A DNA stretch of 64,000 nt, from assembly GCA_003599415.1 (NCBI GenBank), contig QZKB01000167.1:1-64000 (forward strand). The letters run 5' to 3'. The translations under genes were made by a program, and so were the position numbers. Each line of letters begins with the position of its first letter. Positions within the stretch are counted from its first letter, which is position 1. Below are positions 25,392-35,199 of the stretch, in pieces. The DNA comes from Ignavibacteriales bacterium (GTDB lineage Bacteria > Bacteroidota > Ignavibacteria > Ignavibacteriales > SURF-24). The notes below the pieces were generated by a model that saw only the letters and a program-made list of their open reading frames with translations, was not told the origin of the DNA and did no database searches.

Positions 25392-25901
25392 ATGAAAAAA
25401 TATCTGCTGCTGTTTGGAATTATTATTTTCATACTTGCCGGATGTAAGAAAGAAAGCAATCCTGTGTCTAACGATAATGAAAATAATCCGGTGGTAAGTG
25501 ATACCGGGAAGTATCCTGTTGTTGTAAATAGGTATCTGGTAATTGATAGTTTGAAAATTAATGCAACAGTTAAAAAATGTTTGTGGTGGGATACAATTGC
25601 TACCGCCGTTACACTAAACTTGACTGTTCATTTTCAGGGGAAAGAAGGAAGATTCAGCGGCTTTTCAGTTTGCCCCGGTAAATATTGCAACGTTCTTCTC
25701 TTGGAAACTCGCACACCAATACCCGTTGGGCAACAAATTGTCTATGACGATGAATACTGGTTCAGGGACTTGTTTGAAGGACAGGATTCAATTTTTGTAA
25801 AATATGGGTTCGGCGGAGTGTTCTATGGAATTGATGATACCACAGCAAACGCAGACAGGTTTTCATTTGATGACAGTGCCTGGGTAAAGATACAGAGATG
25901 A
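25392..25901 (+). CDS. Lipoprotein of unknown function
   Basis: 169 residues. Signal and lipobox FILAGC-KK are clear, followed by an Asn/Asp-rich linker (ESNPVSNDNENNP) usual in exported lipoproteins. The mature part is predicted mostly beta, with three cysteines (KKCLWW, SVCPGKYC) that could form a disulfide. It is close behind the AhpD-like gene, perhaps in one transcript. I do not recognise the family. Confidence 0.65.
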   Translation: MKKYLLLFGIIIFILAGCKKESNPVSNDNENNPVVSDTGKYPVVVNRYLVIDSLKINATVKKCLWWDTIATAVTLNLTVHFQGKEGRFSGFSVCPGKYCNVLLLETRTPIPVGQQIVYDDEYWFRDLFEGQDSIFVKYGFGGVFYGIDDTTANADRFSFDDSAWVKIQR

Positions 25902-25979
25902 TACTCATTTGTATAGTTACGCAGAGCAGCAAATAAAAATTATGATGAATGCAATCAATCAAATAAATAGAAAGGGAAC

Positions 25980-26438
25980 ATGGAATTATTTACTAAGCGC
26001 CTTTTAATTATTGCTTCCATCGGTCATTTCATCGTGGCGATGCTGCATTATGTTATGCCATTTCTTGGTCCGTGGGCATATGCATATTTCGGCGCACCGG
26101 AACTAACCAAAATGGCAGAAGCCGGTTCACAGCTTCCGGCAATTGAAGCTTTTATTCTTGCAATCATCTTTTCAATCTTTGGATTCATGGGCTTATCTGC
26201 TGCGGGAATCATTCAGCATCTAAAAATTATCAGGAATATACTTTGGGTGGTAGGAAGCATTTATATGCTGAGAGGTCTTTTGGTTATAGTGCAGATATAT
26301 TTATTAGCGCAGGGAACAGAGACACAAATTAAAGATATAATTTATTCTTTAGTCTCTCTTGTAATTGGTGCAATCCAGTTGCTTGGTCTATGGTTTAGCC
26401 GGGATGTTAAATTGTCGACACAGTTTAATAAAGTCTGA
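25980..26438 (+). CDS. Four-helix membrane protein, unknown role
   Basis: 152 residues with four hydrophobic segments and short loops; the first loop has FLGPWAYAYFGAPELTKMAE. AAGGGAAC precedes the ATG. This size and layout match several small uncharacterised inner-membrane families. The gene sits in a run of plus-strand membrane genes (this, DUF4395, UbiA). No active-site motif is visible. Confidence 0.65.
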   Translation: MELFTKRLLIIASIGHFIVAMLHYVMPFLGPWAYAYFGAPELTKMAEAGSQLPAIEAFILAIIFSIFGFMGLSAAGIIQHLKIIRNILWVVGSIYMLRGLLVIVQIYLLAQGTETQIKDIIYSLVSLVIGAIQLLGLWFSRDVKLSTQFNKV

Positions 26439-26555
26439 CCGGTAGTTTATTTACTATTCATGCTCTTAATTAATGATTTTTGTTGAATGATAAAAATGTC
26501 AATATAACCTACGGAATTATCCAAACGTCATACATAGCGTAAAAAGAGGAGTCTC

Positions 26556-27233
26556 ATGAGTAGTATATTTAAATTCGGGGAAGATGTTGAGGGATATAAT
26601 ATTCCTGTATTAAATGAGCGTGAAGTAAGAGCTGCTGCAGGACTTTTATTTGTTATGATGTTTGTTGCCATTTCAACCGCTGCAATTAAACAGGATTTTT
26701 CATTGCTTAAATACTCGATAATAATATTCCTTCTTGATTTTATAATCCGTGTTTTTGTGAATCCGAAATATTCGCCCACATTAATTTTAGGACGCCTGAT
26801 TGTAAGAAACCAGGTTCCTGAATATGTAGGTGCACCGCAGAAAAAGTTTGCATGGGCAATCGGTTTTTCGTTAGGTGCAATTATGTTTGTTCATTTGATA
26901 GTTGTGAATGCCTACAGCCCTATAACCGGGATTATATGCTTTATCTGCCTTGTGTTCTTATTCTTCGAAACATCTTTCGGTATCTGTCTTGGCTGTAAAT
27001 TTTATCCGTTGTTCTTTAAAGAAAAAGTGCAGCTTTGCCCGGGTGAAGTCTGCGATATAAAAGCTAAACAGGAAATTCAAAAAACATCAGCCGCACAGGT
27101 GGTTATTGTTTTGGTATTCGTCGCATACATTTTTGTGTCCGCATTTTTATTTAAGGATAATTTCAGCAAGCAACCATATGATTTATTTGGAATAGACAAT
27201 CCTGAACGATCCGAATTGCAGAAACAAAACTAG
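26556..27233 (+). CDS. DUF4395 membrane protein
   Basis: 225 residues. FVNPKYSPTLILGRLIVR, then VPEYVGAPQKKFAWAIG, and the segment FGICLGCKFYPLFF with a CxxC pair, are the recognisable DUF4395 pattern. Four to five membrane helices are visible. The family has no settled biochemical role; the CxxC suggests a redox or metal function, which is inference. GAGGAG lies 7 bases before the ATG. A second Cys pair (LCPGEVC) follows the core. Confidence 0.78.
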   Translation: MSSIFKFGEDVEGYNIPVLNEREVRAAAGLLFVMMFVAISTAAIKQDFSLLKYSIIIFLLDFIIRVFVNPKYSPTLILGRLIVRNQVPEYVGAPQKKFAWAIGFSLGAIMFVHLIVVNAYSPITGIICFICLVFLFFETSFGICLGCKFYPLFFKEKVQLCPGEVCDIKAKQEIQKTSAAQVVIVLVFVAYIFVSAFLFKDNFSKQPYDLFGIDNPERSELQKQN

Positions 27234-27254
27234 TTAAACAAAATATTTAAGGTG

Positions 27255-28103
27255 ATGAAAAAAATAAAAGGACTTATCAGGCTGCTCCGGTTTGAACTAC
27301 CGTTCTCAGCCGGGGTGTGTGTTGTGATGGGTCAGCTTTTGGCTCTTGGAAAATTTACATCACTTGTTGTAACCGTCTTTGGTTTTGCATCAGTATTTTT
27401 TATATCAGCTTCTATACTGGTGTTAAATGATTACTTTGATATTGAAACGGACAAAGTAAATGCCCCACACCGGCCAATACCTTCAGGACTTGTAGCTCCC
27501 GTTGATGCGCTGATGTTCTCAATCATCCTGATGTTCGCAGGCCTGTTTCTTAGTTATATGATTAGTATTGCCACATTGATTTGTTCGGTAGTTTTAATAA
27601 TCATCGGTTTTCTCTATAACAGAAAGTTAAAGAAGAGCGGCTGGCCGGGAAATGTAATGGTGAGCTTTTCAGTTGGAATGACGTTTATTTACGGTGGTAT
27701 TTCAGTTGGATTACCTTACAATAAGGAAGTAATTGTCTTTGCATTAATTGCTGCACTAATTGATCTTGGCGAAGAAATTGCTGCCGATGCCATGGATATG
27801 GATGGTGACAAACTTATAAATTCCAATTCGCTTGCAATAAAGTACGGTAAACAGGCAGCGCTTAAAACAAGCAGTTACATATTCATTTTGGTTATTCTGC
27901 TTACTTCTGTTCCGTTTATTTTAAACTGGTTCGCAGCAATTTATCTTGTTCCTATACTGATTATGGATACAGCTATTGTTTATTCATTGCTTAAACTATT
28001 AAAGTCCGAAAATGATAAAGGGCGTAAATACATCCGCTGGATTTATCTTGGAGCAACATTCGGAATAATTGTATTTGTTATGATAAAATTTATTAACGGA
28101 TAA
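27255..28103 (+). CDS. UbiA-family prenyltransferase
   Basis: 282 residues, about eight membrane helices. Two Asp-rich magnesium/prenyl-diphosphate motifs are present: LNDYFDIETDKVNAPHRPIP (about 57-75) and the less canonical EEIAADAMDMDGD. These place it in the UbiA superfamily, which attaches prenyl chains to aromatic or glycerol-phosphate acceptors. The first motif looks closest to digeranylgeranylglycerol-phosphate-synthase-like members, but acceptor identity cannot be fixed. The ATG at 27255 was chosen over an adjacent GTG. It follows the DUF4395 gene by 21 bases. Confidence 0.85.
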   Translation: MKKIKGLIRLLRFELPFSAGVCVVMGQLLALGKFTSLVVTVFGFASVFFISASILVLNDYFDIETDKVNAPHRPIPSGLVAPVDALMFSIILMFAGLFLSYMISIATLICSVVLIIIGFLYNRKLKKSGWPGNVMVSFSVGMTFIYGGISVGLPYNKEVIVFALIAALIDLGEEIAADAMDMDGDKLINSNSLAIKYGKQAALKTSSYIFILVILLTSVPFILNWFAAIYLVPILIMDTAIVYSLLKLLKSENDKGRKYIRWIYLGATFGIIVFVMIKFING

Positions 28104-28179
28104 AATAATTTGAAAAAGTAAACAATAAACAGTATACTAATGGCCATCAAAATGCTTAATAAGGTTTAACGGGAATTAC

Positions 28180-28548
28180 ATGGACTGGGAAATCAAAATT
28201 GATCAGGGAGATCAGTATGTGGGTGTTAGCACTACTGGCATTGCTGATACAGAGAATTCATTAAAAATGGCAAGGGCAATTTTTCTAGAATGCCAGCGAT
28301 TAAAAATAACGCGGGTTTTAATTGACCATAAGAACCTTGAAGATGTCGTCGGAAGCATGCCGGATATTTACACACGCCCCAAGGAATTCCATAACATTGG
28401 TGTACCTGTAATAATGAGGATAGCGGTGGTTATAAGGAAAGAGCATTGCGAACATTTTAAATTCCTGGAATTGGTGCTGAAGAACCAGGGATTTAACTAT
28501 GCATTATTCTATAAAAAGGATTTAGCCCTGAATTGGTTGTTAGATTGA
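28180..28548 (+). CDS. Small cytosolic protein, possibly STAS/SpoIIAA-like
   Basis: 122 residues with no signal or membrane helix. The alternation of short strands and helices (YVGVSTTGIAD, RVLIDHKNLEDVV, VPVIMRIAVVIRKE, FNYALFYKKDLALNWL) resembles the STAS/SpoIIAA-like fold seen in anti-sigma antagonists and lipid-binding proteins. A conserved phosphorylatable Ser could not be assigned. It stands alone between the UbiA and TetR genes. Confidence in it being a real gene is high, in the fold moderate. Confidence 0.6.
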   Translation: MDWEIKIDQGDQYVGVSTTGIADTENSLKMARAIFLECQRLKITRVLIDHKNLEDVVGSMPDIYTRPKEFHNIGVPVIMRIAVVIRKEHCEHFKFLELVLKNQGFNYALFYKKDLALNWLLD

Positions 28549-28695
28549 AAGTTCAACCATTCTGAAACCTTCAGTGTGTTAATACAATAATGGAAGTAAA
28601 AGAATAAATTATTAACTACGGGTATCTAGAAAATATTCTGAGGTAACCCTAGGTAATTGTATTTTAATCTTATTAACATTTTTTTAAATTGAATC

Positions 28696-28746
28696 TTGAC
28701 TCGTGTTAAAAGATTCTCTATGTTTGACATACCAAACGGTCGGTTT
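28696..28746 (+). promoter_or_regulatory. Promoter and overlapping operator of the TetR gene
   Basis: TTGACT at 28696-28701, a 17-base spacer, and TATGTT at 28719-28724 form a good sigma-70-type promoter. Just after it, AAACGGTCGGTTT (28734-28746) is an imperfect palindrome of the sort bound by TetR repressors, directly touching the start codon at 28747. Transcription would begin around 28731, so the leader is short and a bound repressor would block initiation. Autoregulation is inferred. Confidence 0.6.
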
Positions 28747-29349
28747 ATGAATAAAACCAAAGAACACATACTTAATACCTGTTTCAGTCTTTTCCTTAGC
28801 AAGAGTTTTAAAGAAGTTACCATGCGGGAAATTGTAAGTGCAACAGGTCTTTCAAAGGGCGCATTCTACCATTATTTCAAAAGTAAAGAACAACTTTTTA
28901 TTGAAGTGGTGAATACCTTCTATTTTGACAAAATGGTAATTGATTACGGGAAATTAAATAGTGATTCCCTCTTGAAGTTTTATCACGAGTATGTTGATCT
29001 GATTAAAGAATACATGGTTGCTTTTAAATCCTTTATTAATTTTAACGATCCAAAAGCTCATATAAATTACTTAACAATGATGTTTGATGCGCTTAAGCTT
29101 TTTCCCGGATTCAGAGAGAAAGTAAAAGAACATCACAAACATGAACTTAATGCCTGGATTTCGGTTATTAAAAAAGCCCGGAAAGCGGGCGAGTTTTCCT
29201 CGCCAATGTCTGATACGCAAATAGCAAGATTCTTTATATATACAAATGACGGAGTAAGTTTGCACCATTTACTGCATGGAAATCTTAACGTTGCCGTTAC
29301 TGAGATGCTTAAAATATGGAATACTTTCTATAAAGAACTTAAAGATTGA
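28747..29349 (+). CDS. TetR-family transcriptional regulator
   Basis: 200 residues from the ATG at 28747. Longer frames start upstream, but they would overlap the promoter, so this start is preferred. The N-terminal helix-turn-helix reads SFKEVTMREIVSATGLSKGA-FYHYFKSKEQLF, standard for TetR. The rest is the all-helical ligand-binding part. It is encoded just before a TolC/MFP/RND efflux operon, so it is likely the local repressor of the pump, responding to a substrate. The operator found upstream of it has no clear copy in the spacer before the TolC gene. Confidence 0.9.
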   Translation: MNKTKEHILNTCFSLFLSKSFKEVTMREIVSATGLSKGAFYHYFKSKEQLFIEVVNTFYFDKMVIDYGKLNSDSLLKFYHEYVDLIKEYMVAFKSFINFNDPKAHINYLTMMFDALKLFPGFREKVKEHHKHELNAWISVIKKARKAGEFSSPMSDTQIARFFIYTNDGVSLHHLLHGNLNVAVTEMLKIWNTFYKELKD

Positions 29350-29396
29350 TCAAATGTCTTTGATATTGATGAAAGTTCGATCTTTATAAAAATATT

Positions 29397-29418
29397 AGTA
29401 AGAGTAGCTCGTCTTACT
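29397..29418. promoter_or_regulatory. Inverted repeat before the efflux operon
   Basis: AGTAAGA (29397-29403) and TCTTACT (29412-29418), spaced by eight bases, in the spacer between the TetR and TolC genes. It might be an operator for the efflux operon or a weak terminator of the TetR gene; no T-tract follows. Confidence 0.4.
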
Positions 29419-29482
29419 TGTTGCATTATTAATCTAACTGTTTAAGGAAGTTAAATAATTCGTAGGACTACAGAGGTGGCTT

Positions 29483-30829
29483 ATGATTAGAGTCAGGTCT
29501 TTTTGTGTTATTTTTTTATTGATTCCATTTTGGTTGGGTTCTTTACATGGGCAAAGTGAAAAAAGGATTGTTCATTTATCCTGGAAAAATGTAGTTGATA
29601 TTTCCCTGAAAGATAATCCCGATCTCAAATCAAAAATGCTCGATTATGAAGCCCAGAACCTTGAAACATGGAAAGCACTTACTTATTTCTTACCAACTTT
29701 CAGCTACCAGGGAATAGCGCAGAAAAGCATTGAACTTCCGGTTTATGTTTTCATGGGACAAAGATTTGTAGTAGGTACACCTTATACCTTCCAGCATTCA
29801 CTGCTTCTTTCTCTTCCTGTTTACATAGGAGGCAGCAGATGGTATAACCATGATATTCAAAGCAACCTTAAAAAATCTCTTAGCGAAGAATTAAAAGGAA
29901 AGGAAGAAGAAACTGTGTTGAATTCTATGCAGGCATACTACGGTATTATTCTTTCCGATGAGCTGGCAAAATCTGCAGAGGAAGCGGTTAATGTAGCTAA
30001 ACAAAATTTAGAGCAGGTACAAAAATTTTATAATGCCGGAACAGCAACTGAATTAGATTTACAGAGAGCCAAGGCGCAATATTCTTCTACACTTCCTATG
30101 CTTGAATCGGCTTTATCAAATAAAAAGCTTTCCGCTCAAAAATTAAAAACACTGTTGGATATTCCACTGCAAGATTCACTTGTCGTTGATGATGTCCTGG
30201 ATAAATCAGATTTTCTTAATGAGTATTCCGGTATCTCTCTTGATGAATTTAAAACTCTTTCAAAAGAAAACAGAAATGATATTAAAGCACTTGATTTTAA
30301 ACGGGAAGCAATTAAAGATGGAGAAAAAATCGCACTCGGTCAATTTACACCAACTATAAATATAGCTGCAAGTGTAGATCATGCAGCACCGTTGGAAAAT
30401 ACTAAAGTAAGATGGTCTGATTATATACGTTCGAAATCGGTTACTCTTTCATTATCCTGGCCTTTGTTTGAAGGAGGCAGAAGAATTCTTGATTACCAGA
30501 TCGCAAAGATTAAAACCGATCAGATGGATTTACTAGTTAAGCAGGCGAATATGGGAATTGAACTGGACGTTGAGCAAAGCTATTATAACTTCATTGAATC
30601 AGCAAGAAGTTTACAAAGTCTTAAGGATGCGTTGGATCAGTATAAAGAAAGTCTCAGAATTTCTAACCTGTTGTACACACAGGGAATGAGCAGCCAGTTA
30701 GATGTTTTAAATGCACAGCTTCTTTATACAAAAAGTAAAATTGATTACCAGCAGGGAATCTATAATTACAATATAAGCCAGCTAACTTTATTAAAATCGG
30801 TTGGTTTATTAGATAAAATCTGGAAATAA
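29483..30829 (+). CDS. TolC-family outer-membrane efflux protein
   Basis: 448 residues with a signal peptide (ends LHGQ). The long helical repeats and the strand SVTLSLSWPLFEGGRRILDY are typical of TolC-type channels, with duplicated coiled-coil segments (AGTATELDLQRAKAQY, and QGMSSQLDVLNAQLLYTKSK). GAGGTGG lies 5 bases before the ATG. It is first in an operon with the fusion protein and RND pump and forms the trans-periplasm exit duct. Confidence 0.92.
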   Translation: MIRVRSFCVIFLLIPFWLGSLHGQSEKRIVHLSWKNVVDISLKDNPDLKSKMLDYEAQNLETWKALTYFLPTFSYQGIAQKSIELPVYVFMGQRFVVGTPYTFQHSLLLSLPVYIGGSRWYNHDIQSNLKKSLSEELKGKEEETVLNSMQAYYGIILSDELAKSAEEAVNVAKQNLEQVQKFYNAGTATELDLQRAKAQYSSTLPMLESALSNKKLSAQKLKTLLDIPLQDSLVVDDVLDKSDFLNEYSGISLDEFKTLSKENRNDIKALDFKREAIKDGEKIALGQFTPTINIAASVDHAAPLENTKVRWSDYIRSKSVTLSLSWPLFEGGRRILDYQIAKIKTDQMDLLVKQANMGIELDVEQSYYNFIESARSLQSLKDALDQYKESLRISNLLYTQGMSSQLDVLNAQLLYTKSKIDYQQGIYNYNISQLTLLKSVGLLDKIWK

Positions 30830-30865
30830 AGTTTTTAAAAATTTACCGCTTTGCGGGAGGATAAA

Positions 30866-31972
30866 ATGAACAAGAGAATATTTGTTTTACTTTCACTTAC
30901 ATTGCTCGCGTTTGCCGGTTGTTCACAAAAAGAAGAAGAGACTACTGAAAAGTCAGTTCCTGTTAAAATATACCAGGTTAAATCAGAATCAATTTCAAAA
31001 TATATTCGTGCAACAGGTACTATAACCGGTGATGAGGATGTAATCCTTTATAGTAAGGTTGCCGAAAGGATTGAAAAAATAAATTTTGTACCGGGGCAGT
31101 CAGTTGCAAAAGATCAGATTCTTTTAGTACAAAAAAATGATATTCTTAAACAGGGATTGGATATAGCGAGTGCTTCTTTGAAAACAGCCGAAGCACAATC
31201 AAAATTAGCCACTATAGAATTTGATCGTTTAAGCAAGCTTCATTCGGAAAAGGCAATTAGTCCGCAGCAGTTTGACCAGTCAAAGACCGCGAAGGAAACC
31301 GCAGAGCACGCGTTCGAGCAGGCTAAATCAATGTATGAACAGGCAAAAGAGCAATACGAGAATAGTTTTGTTAAAGCTCCTTTCGGCGGTGTTGTTGCGG
31401 CGGTTTATGTCGAAAAAAACCAGACAATAAATATCGGTCAGCAGGTTATCCAGATAATCTCACCTTCAAAAATGAAATCGAAAATTTATTTAACGGGTGA
31501 GGATGTTCAGAATGTCAGGAACGGTCAGAAAGTGCAAATAAAATTTCCAACAATTCCAAATCAGGTGTTTGAAGGAAGAGTAGATAAAATCAATGCCGCA
31601 ATTGATCAGGTGTCAAAATCACTTGAGGTTGAAATTGTCCTGATTTCAAAGGAAAGCAGAATTAAATCCGGAATTTTCGGTGAGTTTTTTATCGAAACCG
31701 AAAAGAACATTAACAGTCTCGTTATACCGGAAGTAGCATTAATTCCCCAGACAGAAATTAAGATTGACCGGCAAACCGGTCTTCAGAATACGTTTAAGAA
31801 ATATTATGTGTTCGTTCTTGAGAACAAAAAAGCAAAAATGAAAGAAGTAAAAACCGGCATTGCAAATAATGGTCAGATAGAAATTACGGAAGGACTTAAC
31901 ACCGGAGAGTCAGTAATAATCATCGGGCAGAATATCGTAAAGGAAGGTCAAAACGTTAATGTAATTGAATAA
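30866..31972 (+). CDS. RND efflux membrane-fusion lipoprotein
   Basis: 368 residues from the ATG at 30866, 5 bases after GGGAGG; a GTG/other longer frame is not needed. LLAFAGC is the lipobox. Then a biotinyl-lipoyl-like segment, a coiled-coil hairpin (KTAEHAFEQAKSMYEQAKEQ), SFVKAPFGGVVAAVYVEKN, and beta-barrel domains ending in GESVIIIGQN. It connects the inner-membrane pump to TolC. It overlaps the next gene's region closely, consistent with co-translation. Confidence 0.92.
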   Translation: MNKRIFVLLSLTLLAFAGCSQKEEETTEKSVPVKIYQVKSESISKYIRATGTITGDEDVILYSKVAERIEKINFVPGQSVAKDQILLVQKNDILKQGLDIASASLKTAEAQSKLATIEFDRLSKLHSEKAISPQQFDQSKTAKETAEHAFEQAKSMYEQAKEQYENSFVKAPFGGVVAAVYVEKNQTINIGQQVIQIISPSKMKSKIYLTGEDVQNVRNGQKVQIKFPTIPNQVFEGRVDKINAAIDQVSKSLEVEIVLISKESRIKSGIFGEFFIETEKNINSLVIPEVALIPQTEIKIDRQTGLQNTFKKYYVFVLENKKAKMKEVKTGIANNGQIEITEGLNTGESVIIIGQNIVKEGQNVNVIE

Positions 31973-31985
31973 GGAAACTGAAATT

Positions 31986-34900
31986 ATGTTACTTACAAAA
32001 TTTTCAATTAAAAGACAGATTACACTTGTAATGATTTACGCGGTGATAATCATTTTTAGTTTCTTCTCCTTTTCACAATTGAAGATAGATTTCTTTCCGG
32101 ATATAACTTTTCCTTTTGCGGGAGTAATAACAAGCTATACAGGTGTTGGTCCCGAAGATATTGAAAACCTTATAACAAGACCGGTGGAAGAAGCAGTTTC
32201 ATCTGTAAAGAATATTGAAAAAGTAAGTTCACAGTCTTTCAAAGGTTCTTCGGTTGTTATGCTTGAATTTAAGTATGGAACCGACATGGATAAAGCTGAA
32301 AATGATATAAGGAAGAATCTTGATTATATAAGGGATTATTTACCAACTGATGCAACTGAGCCGGTTGTTTTTGTCTTCGATCCGTCTATGATGCCGATAA
32401 CCTATTTCAGCATAAGCTCTCCATATCTTGGTCCCGCTGAACTTAGAAGGTTATCAGAAGATAAGATTGAACCTTTGCTTGAAAGAGTTGACGGTGTTGC
32501 ATCAGTTCAAACAATGGGCGGGCAACAAAGACAAATTAACATAAGTATTAATCCGGTACTGCTTGCTTCATATGATTTATCTCCCAATGATGTTATGATG
32601 TCAATTCAGCAGGGGAGCGGTTTAATGCCTGCCGGGGCTATTCAAACCTCCGGTAAAAATTATAACCTACGTGTCCTAAGCGAATATTCGTCGCTGGATC
32701 AAATAAAGAAGACTATTATAACATATAAGAACGGGGTGCCGGTTTATATAAATGATGTTGCAAGTGTGGAGGATGGTTTCAAGGAAAACACAAACGAAGT
32801 TAGAGCAGATTACGGTGAAGGTGTAATGTTGTTTGTGATGAAACAATCTGATGCTAATACTGTTCTTACATGCAGAAAAGTAAAAGAAGCTGTTCCTGAT
32901 ATTATTGCAAGCCTGCCGCAGGGAACAAAGGTAAGTATAATGTGGGATCAATCTGATTTCATCATGCAATCTGTAACCAACCTGCGGGACTCGGCAGTAA
33001 TCGCATTTATTTTATCCTTTGCAGTTTTGTATTTCTTTCTGCTTAATATACGCGGCAGTATTATAATGGGCGTATCAATTCCACTTTCCGTAATAGCAAC
33101 ATTTGCCGTTATGTATGCTGCTAATATTACTATGAACATAATTTCGATGGCTGGCCTTGCTCTTGCAATCGGAATGCTTGTCGATAACTCAATAGTTGTT
33201 CTTGAAAATATTTATCGACATCATGAAATGAATGAGAGTTTAATTGATTCGGCTGAAATCGGGACAACTGAAGTTGGTATGGCAATAACAGCTTCAACAT
33301 TAACTACAATTTCAGTTTTCGTTCCTGTTTTATTTGTGCCTAACATTACCGGGCAGTTGTTCAAAGATATGGTGCTCACAATTACATACAGCCTTTTAGT
33401 TTCTTTAATTGTAGCCGTTACATTTGTTCCAATGATGGCAACAAGAATACTAAAACGAAGTTCTAAAAAGAAAGATAACCGGTTTACAAAAATCAAAGAT
33501 AGGATGTCTGGATGGTTAATTAAGATGTCCGATAGTTACAGCAAAGCTTTGCACTGGTCAGTCTATCATAAAAAAACGGTTTTGATTTCAGTAACGATTC
33601 TTTTCATTTTATCATGCGGATTAGCTGCTTTACTTGGCGGAGAATTTCTGCCAAAGTCAGATCAGGGAATTATTGATGTTCTTTTGGAATCGCCATCAGG
33701 AACACCAATTGAGCAAACAAGAATTTATGCTTACAAAATTGAAGACATTGTAAAAGAAGTCGTCGGTGAAGAAAATTTTGAGTCAATGGCAATATTTTAT
33801 GGTGAGAGGGAAGGGCTTGCAGCATTCGGAATGACGGCAAGTACTATAGAATTGTTTTTGAAACTGAAACCAAAAGAACAAAGAAAAACTTCCCAGTTCG
33901 AAATACAGGATAGATTAAGAGAAAAATTTGATAAACTGCCCGGTGTTACATACGCATTTCAGGAGAACGCATCATTTTCAACTGAAAAAGATATTGAAGT
34001 TAAAATCTTAGGATTTGATATAGCAGGAGCGAAAGTAATTGCAAATGAATTAAAGCGTAAGATGGAAAAAGTAAAAGGTTTGGTTGATATTTCTCTTAAT
34101 ACAAAAGAAGAAACTCCTGAACTCCAGGTTCATCTTAACAAGGATTTATTGAATCATTATAATTTAACTACGCTTCAGGTTGCAGGTAATATCTCAACTG
34201 CAATCCAGGGAAAAGTCGCATCACAATTCCGTGAACAAGGAGACGAATATGATATCTATGTTCAGTTTGCCAAAGAATACCGCAACAAAAAAGAGTCGTT
34301 GGAGCAAATTGAACTTGCTTTACCAACAGGCGGCAGAATAAAGTTAAAAGATGTTGCAACAATTGCAGAGGAACAGGCAAGCCCAACAATTTACAGGGAA
34401 AATCAAAACAGGTTTGTATCTGTTGGATGCGGATTATCGGGTATTGACCTTTCTGCCGCAGTAAGCGAAATAAAAAAAATTATTGCATCCACACCTGTTC
34501 CGTCTGAATACCAGGTGGTTCTTGGAGGCACTGCAGAAGATCAGCAGGAAGCATTCTTCTATTTGGGATTAGCTTTTATTGCTGCAGTGTTATTGGTTTA
34601 TATGATAATGGCTTCTCAGTTTGAATCTCTGGTGGATCCGTTTATTATTATGTTTACAGTTCCTCTTTCGGTAATTGGTGTTTTTATTTTTCTTGCAATT
34701 ACAGGAACCAAGCTGGGCGTAATGGCTCTGGTTGGACTTGTAATGCTTGTTGGAATTGCGGTTAACAACGGAATTGTTTTGGTTGATTACATTAATCAGC
34801 AAAGACATAAAGGAATGGAACTGTATGAAGCGGTTGAATTCGGATGCAAGGCAAGATTAAGACCAGTACTTATGACTGCCTTAACAACAATTCTTGGTAT

Positions 34901-35099
34901 GGTTCCGCTTGCAATTGAAATGGGTTCCGGTTCGGAAACATGGTCACCGCTTGCAAGGGCAGTAATTGGTGGTTTAACCGCTACTACATTTCTTACGCTG
35001 ATTGTAATACCAGTGCTATATATTGTTTTTGAACATGCAGGTGAAAGAGTAAAAAATTATTTAAAGAAAAGAAGAGAAACCAAACTTCAGGTGAATTGA
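31986..35099 (+). CDS. RND efflux pump, HAE1 type
   Basis: 1037 residues from the ATG at 31986 (AAGGA upstream; a TTG 21 bases earlier is less likely). Twelve membrane helices in two halves, with large periplasmic loops. Signatures are IDFFPDITFPFAGVITSYTG, GMLVDNSIVVLENIYRH in helix 4 and VGIAVNNGIVLVDYINQ in helix 10. These mark the AcrB/HAE1 class that exports hydrophobic compounds with proton uptake. Partner genes sit immediately upstream. The canonical helix-4 Asp pair appears as a single DN, so proton coupling may use a variant layout. Confidence 0.93.
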   Translation: MLLTKFSIKRQITLVMIYAVIIIFSFFSFSQLKIDFFPDITFPFAGVITSYTGVGPEDIENLITRPVEEAVSSVKNIEKVSSQSFKGSSVVMLEFKYGTDMDKAENDIRKNLDYIRDYLPTDATEPVVFVFDPSMMPITYFSISSPYLGPAELRRLSEDKIEPLLERVDGVASVQTMGGQQRQINISINPVLLASYDLSPNDVMMSIQQGSGLMPAGAIQTSGKNYNLRVLSEYSSLDQIKKTIITYKNGVPVYINDVASVEDGFKENTNEVRADYGEGVMLFVMKQSDANTVLTCRKVKEAVPDIIASLPQGTKVSIMWDQSDFIMQSVTNLRDSAVIAFILSFAVLYFFLLNIRGSIIMGVSIPLSVIATFAVMYAANITMNIISMAGLALAIGMLVDNSIVVLENIYRHHEMNESLIDSAEIGTTEVGMAITASTLTTISVFVPVLFVPNITGQLFKDMVLTITYSLLVSLIVAVTFVPMMATRILKRSSKKKDNRFTKIKDRMSGWLIKMSDSYSKALHWSVYHKKTVLISVTILFILSCGLAALLGGEFLPKSDQGIIDVLLESPSGTPIEQTRIYAYKIEDIVKEVVGEENFESMAIFYGEREGLAAFGMTASTIELFLKLKPKEQRKTSQFEIQDRLREKFDKLPGVTYAFQENASFSTEKDIEVKILGFDIAGAKVIANELKRKMEKVKGLVDISLNTKEETPELQVHLNKDLLNHYNLTTLQVAGNISTAIQGKVASQFREQGDEYDIYVQFAKEYRNKKESLEQIELALPTGGRIKLKDVATIAEEQASPTIYRENQNRFVSVGCGLSGIDLSAAVSEIKKIIASTPVPSEYQVVLGGTAEDQQEAFFYLGLAFIAAVLLVYMIMASQFESLVDPFIIMFTVPLSVIGVFIFLAITGTKLGVMALVGLVMLVGIAVNNGIVLVDYINQQRHKGMELYEAVEFGCKARLRPVLMTALTTILGMVPLAIEMGSGSETWSPLARAVIGGLTATTFLTLIVIPVLYIVFEHAGERVKNYLKKRRETKLQVN

Positions 35100-35199
35100 T
35101 TTTTTCCGAAAAGATGAGCCGGTTAAAAATTCAAGGATAAGCGGATTACTGATTTATTCGTTAATAAGAATGAAAAATTAAAAACGGAATTCATTACTA

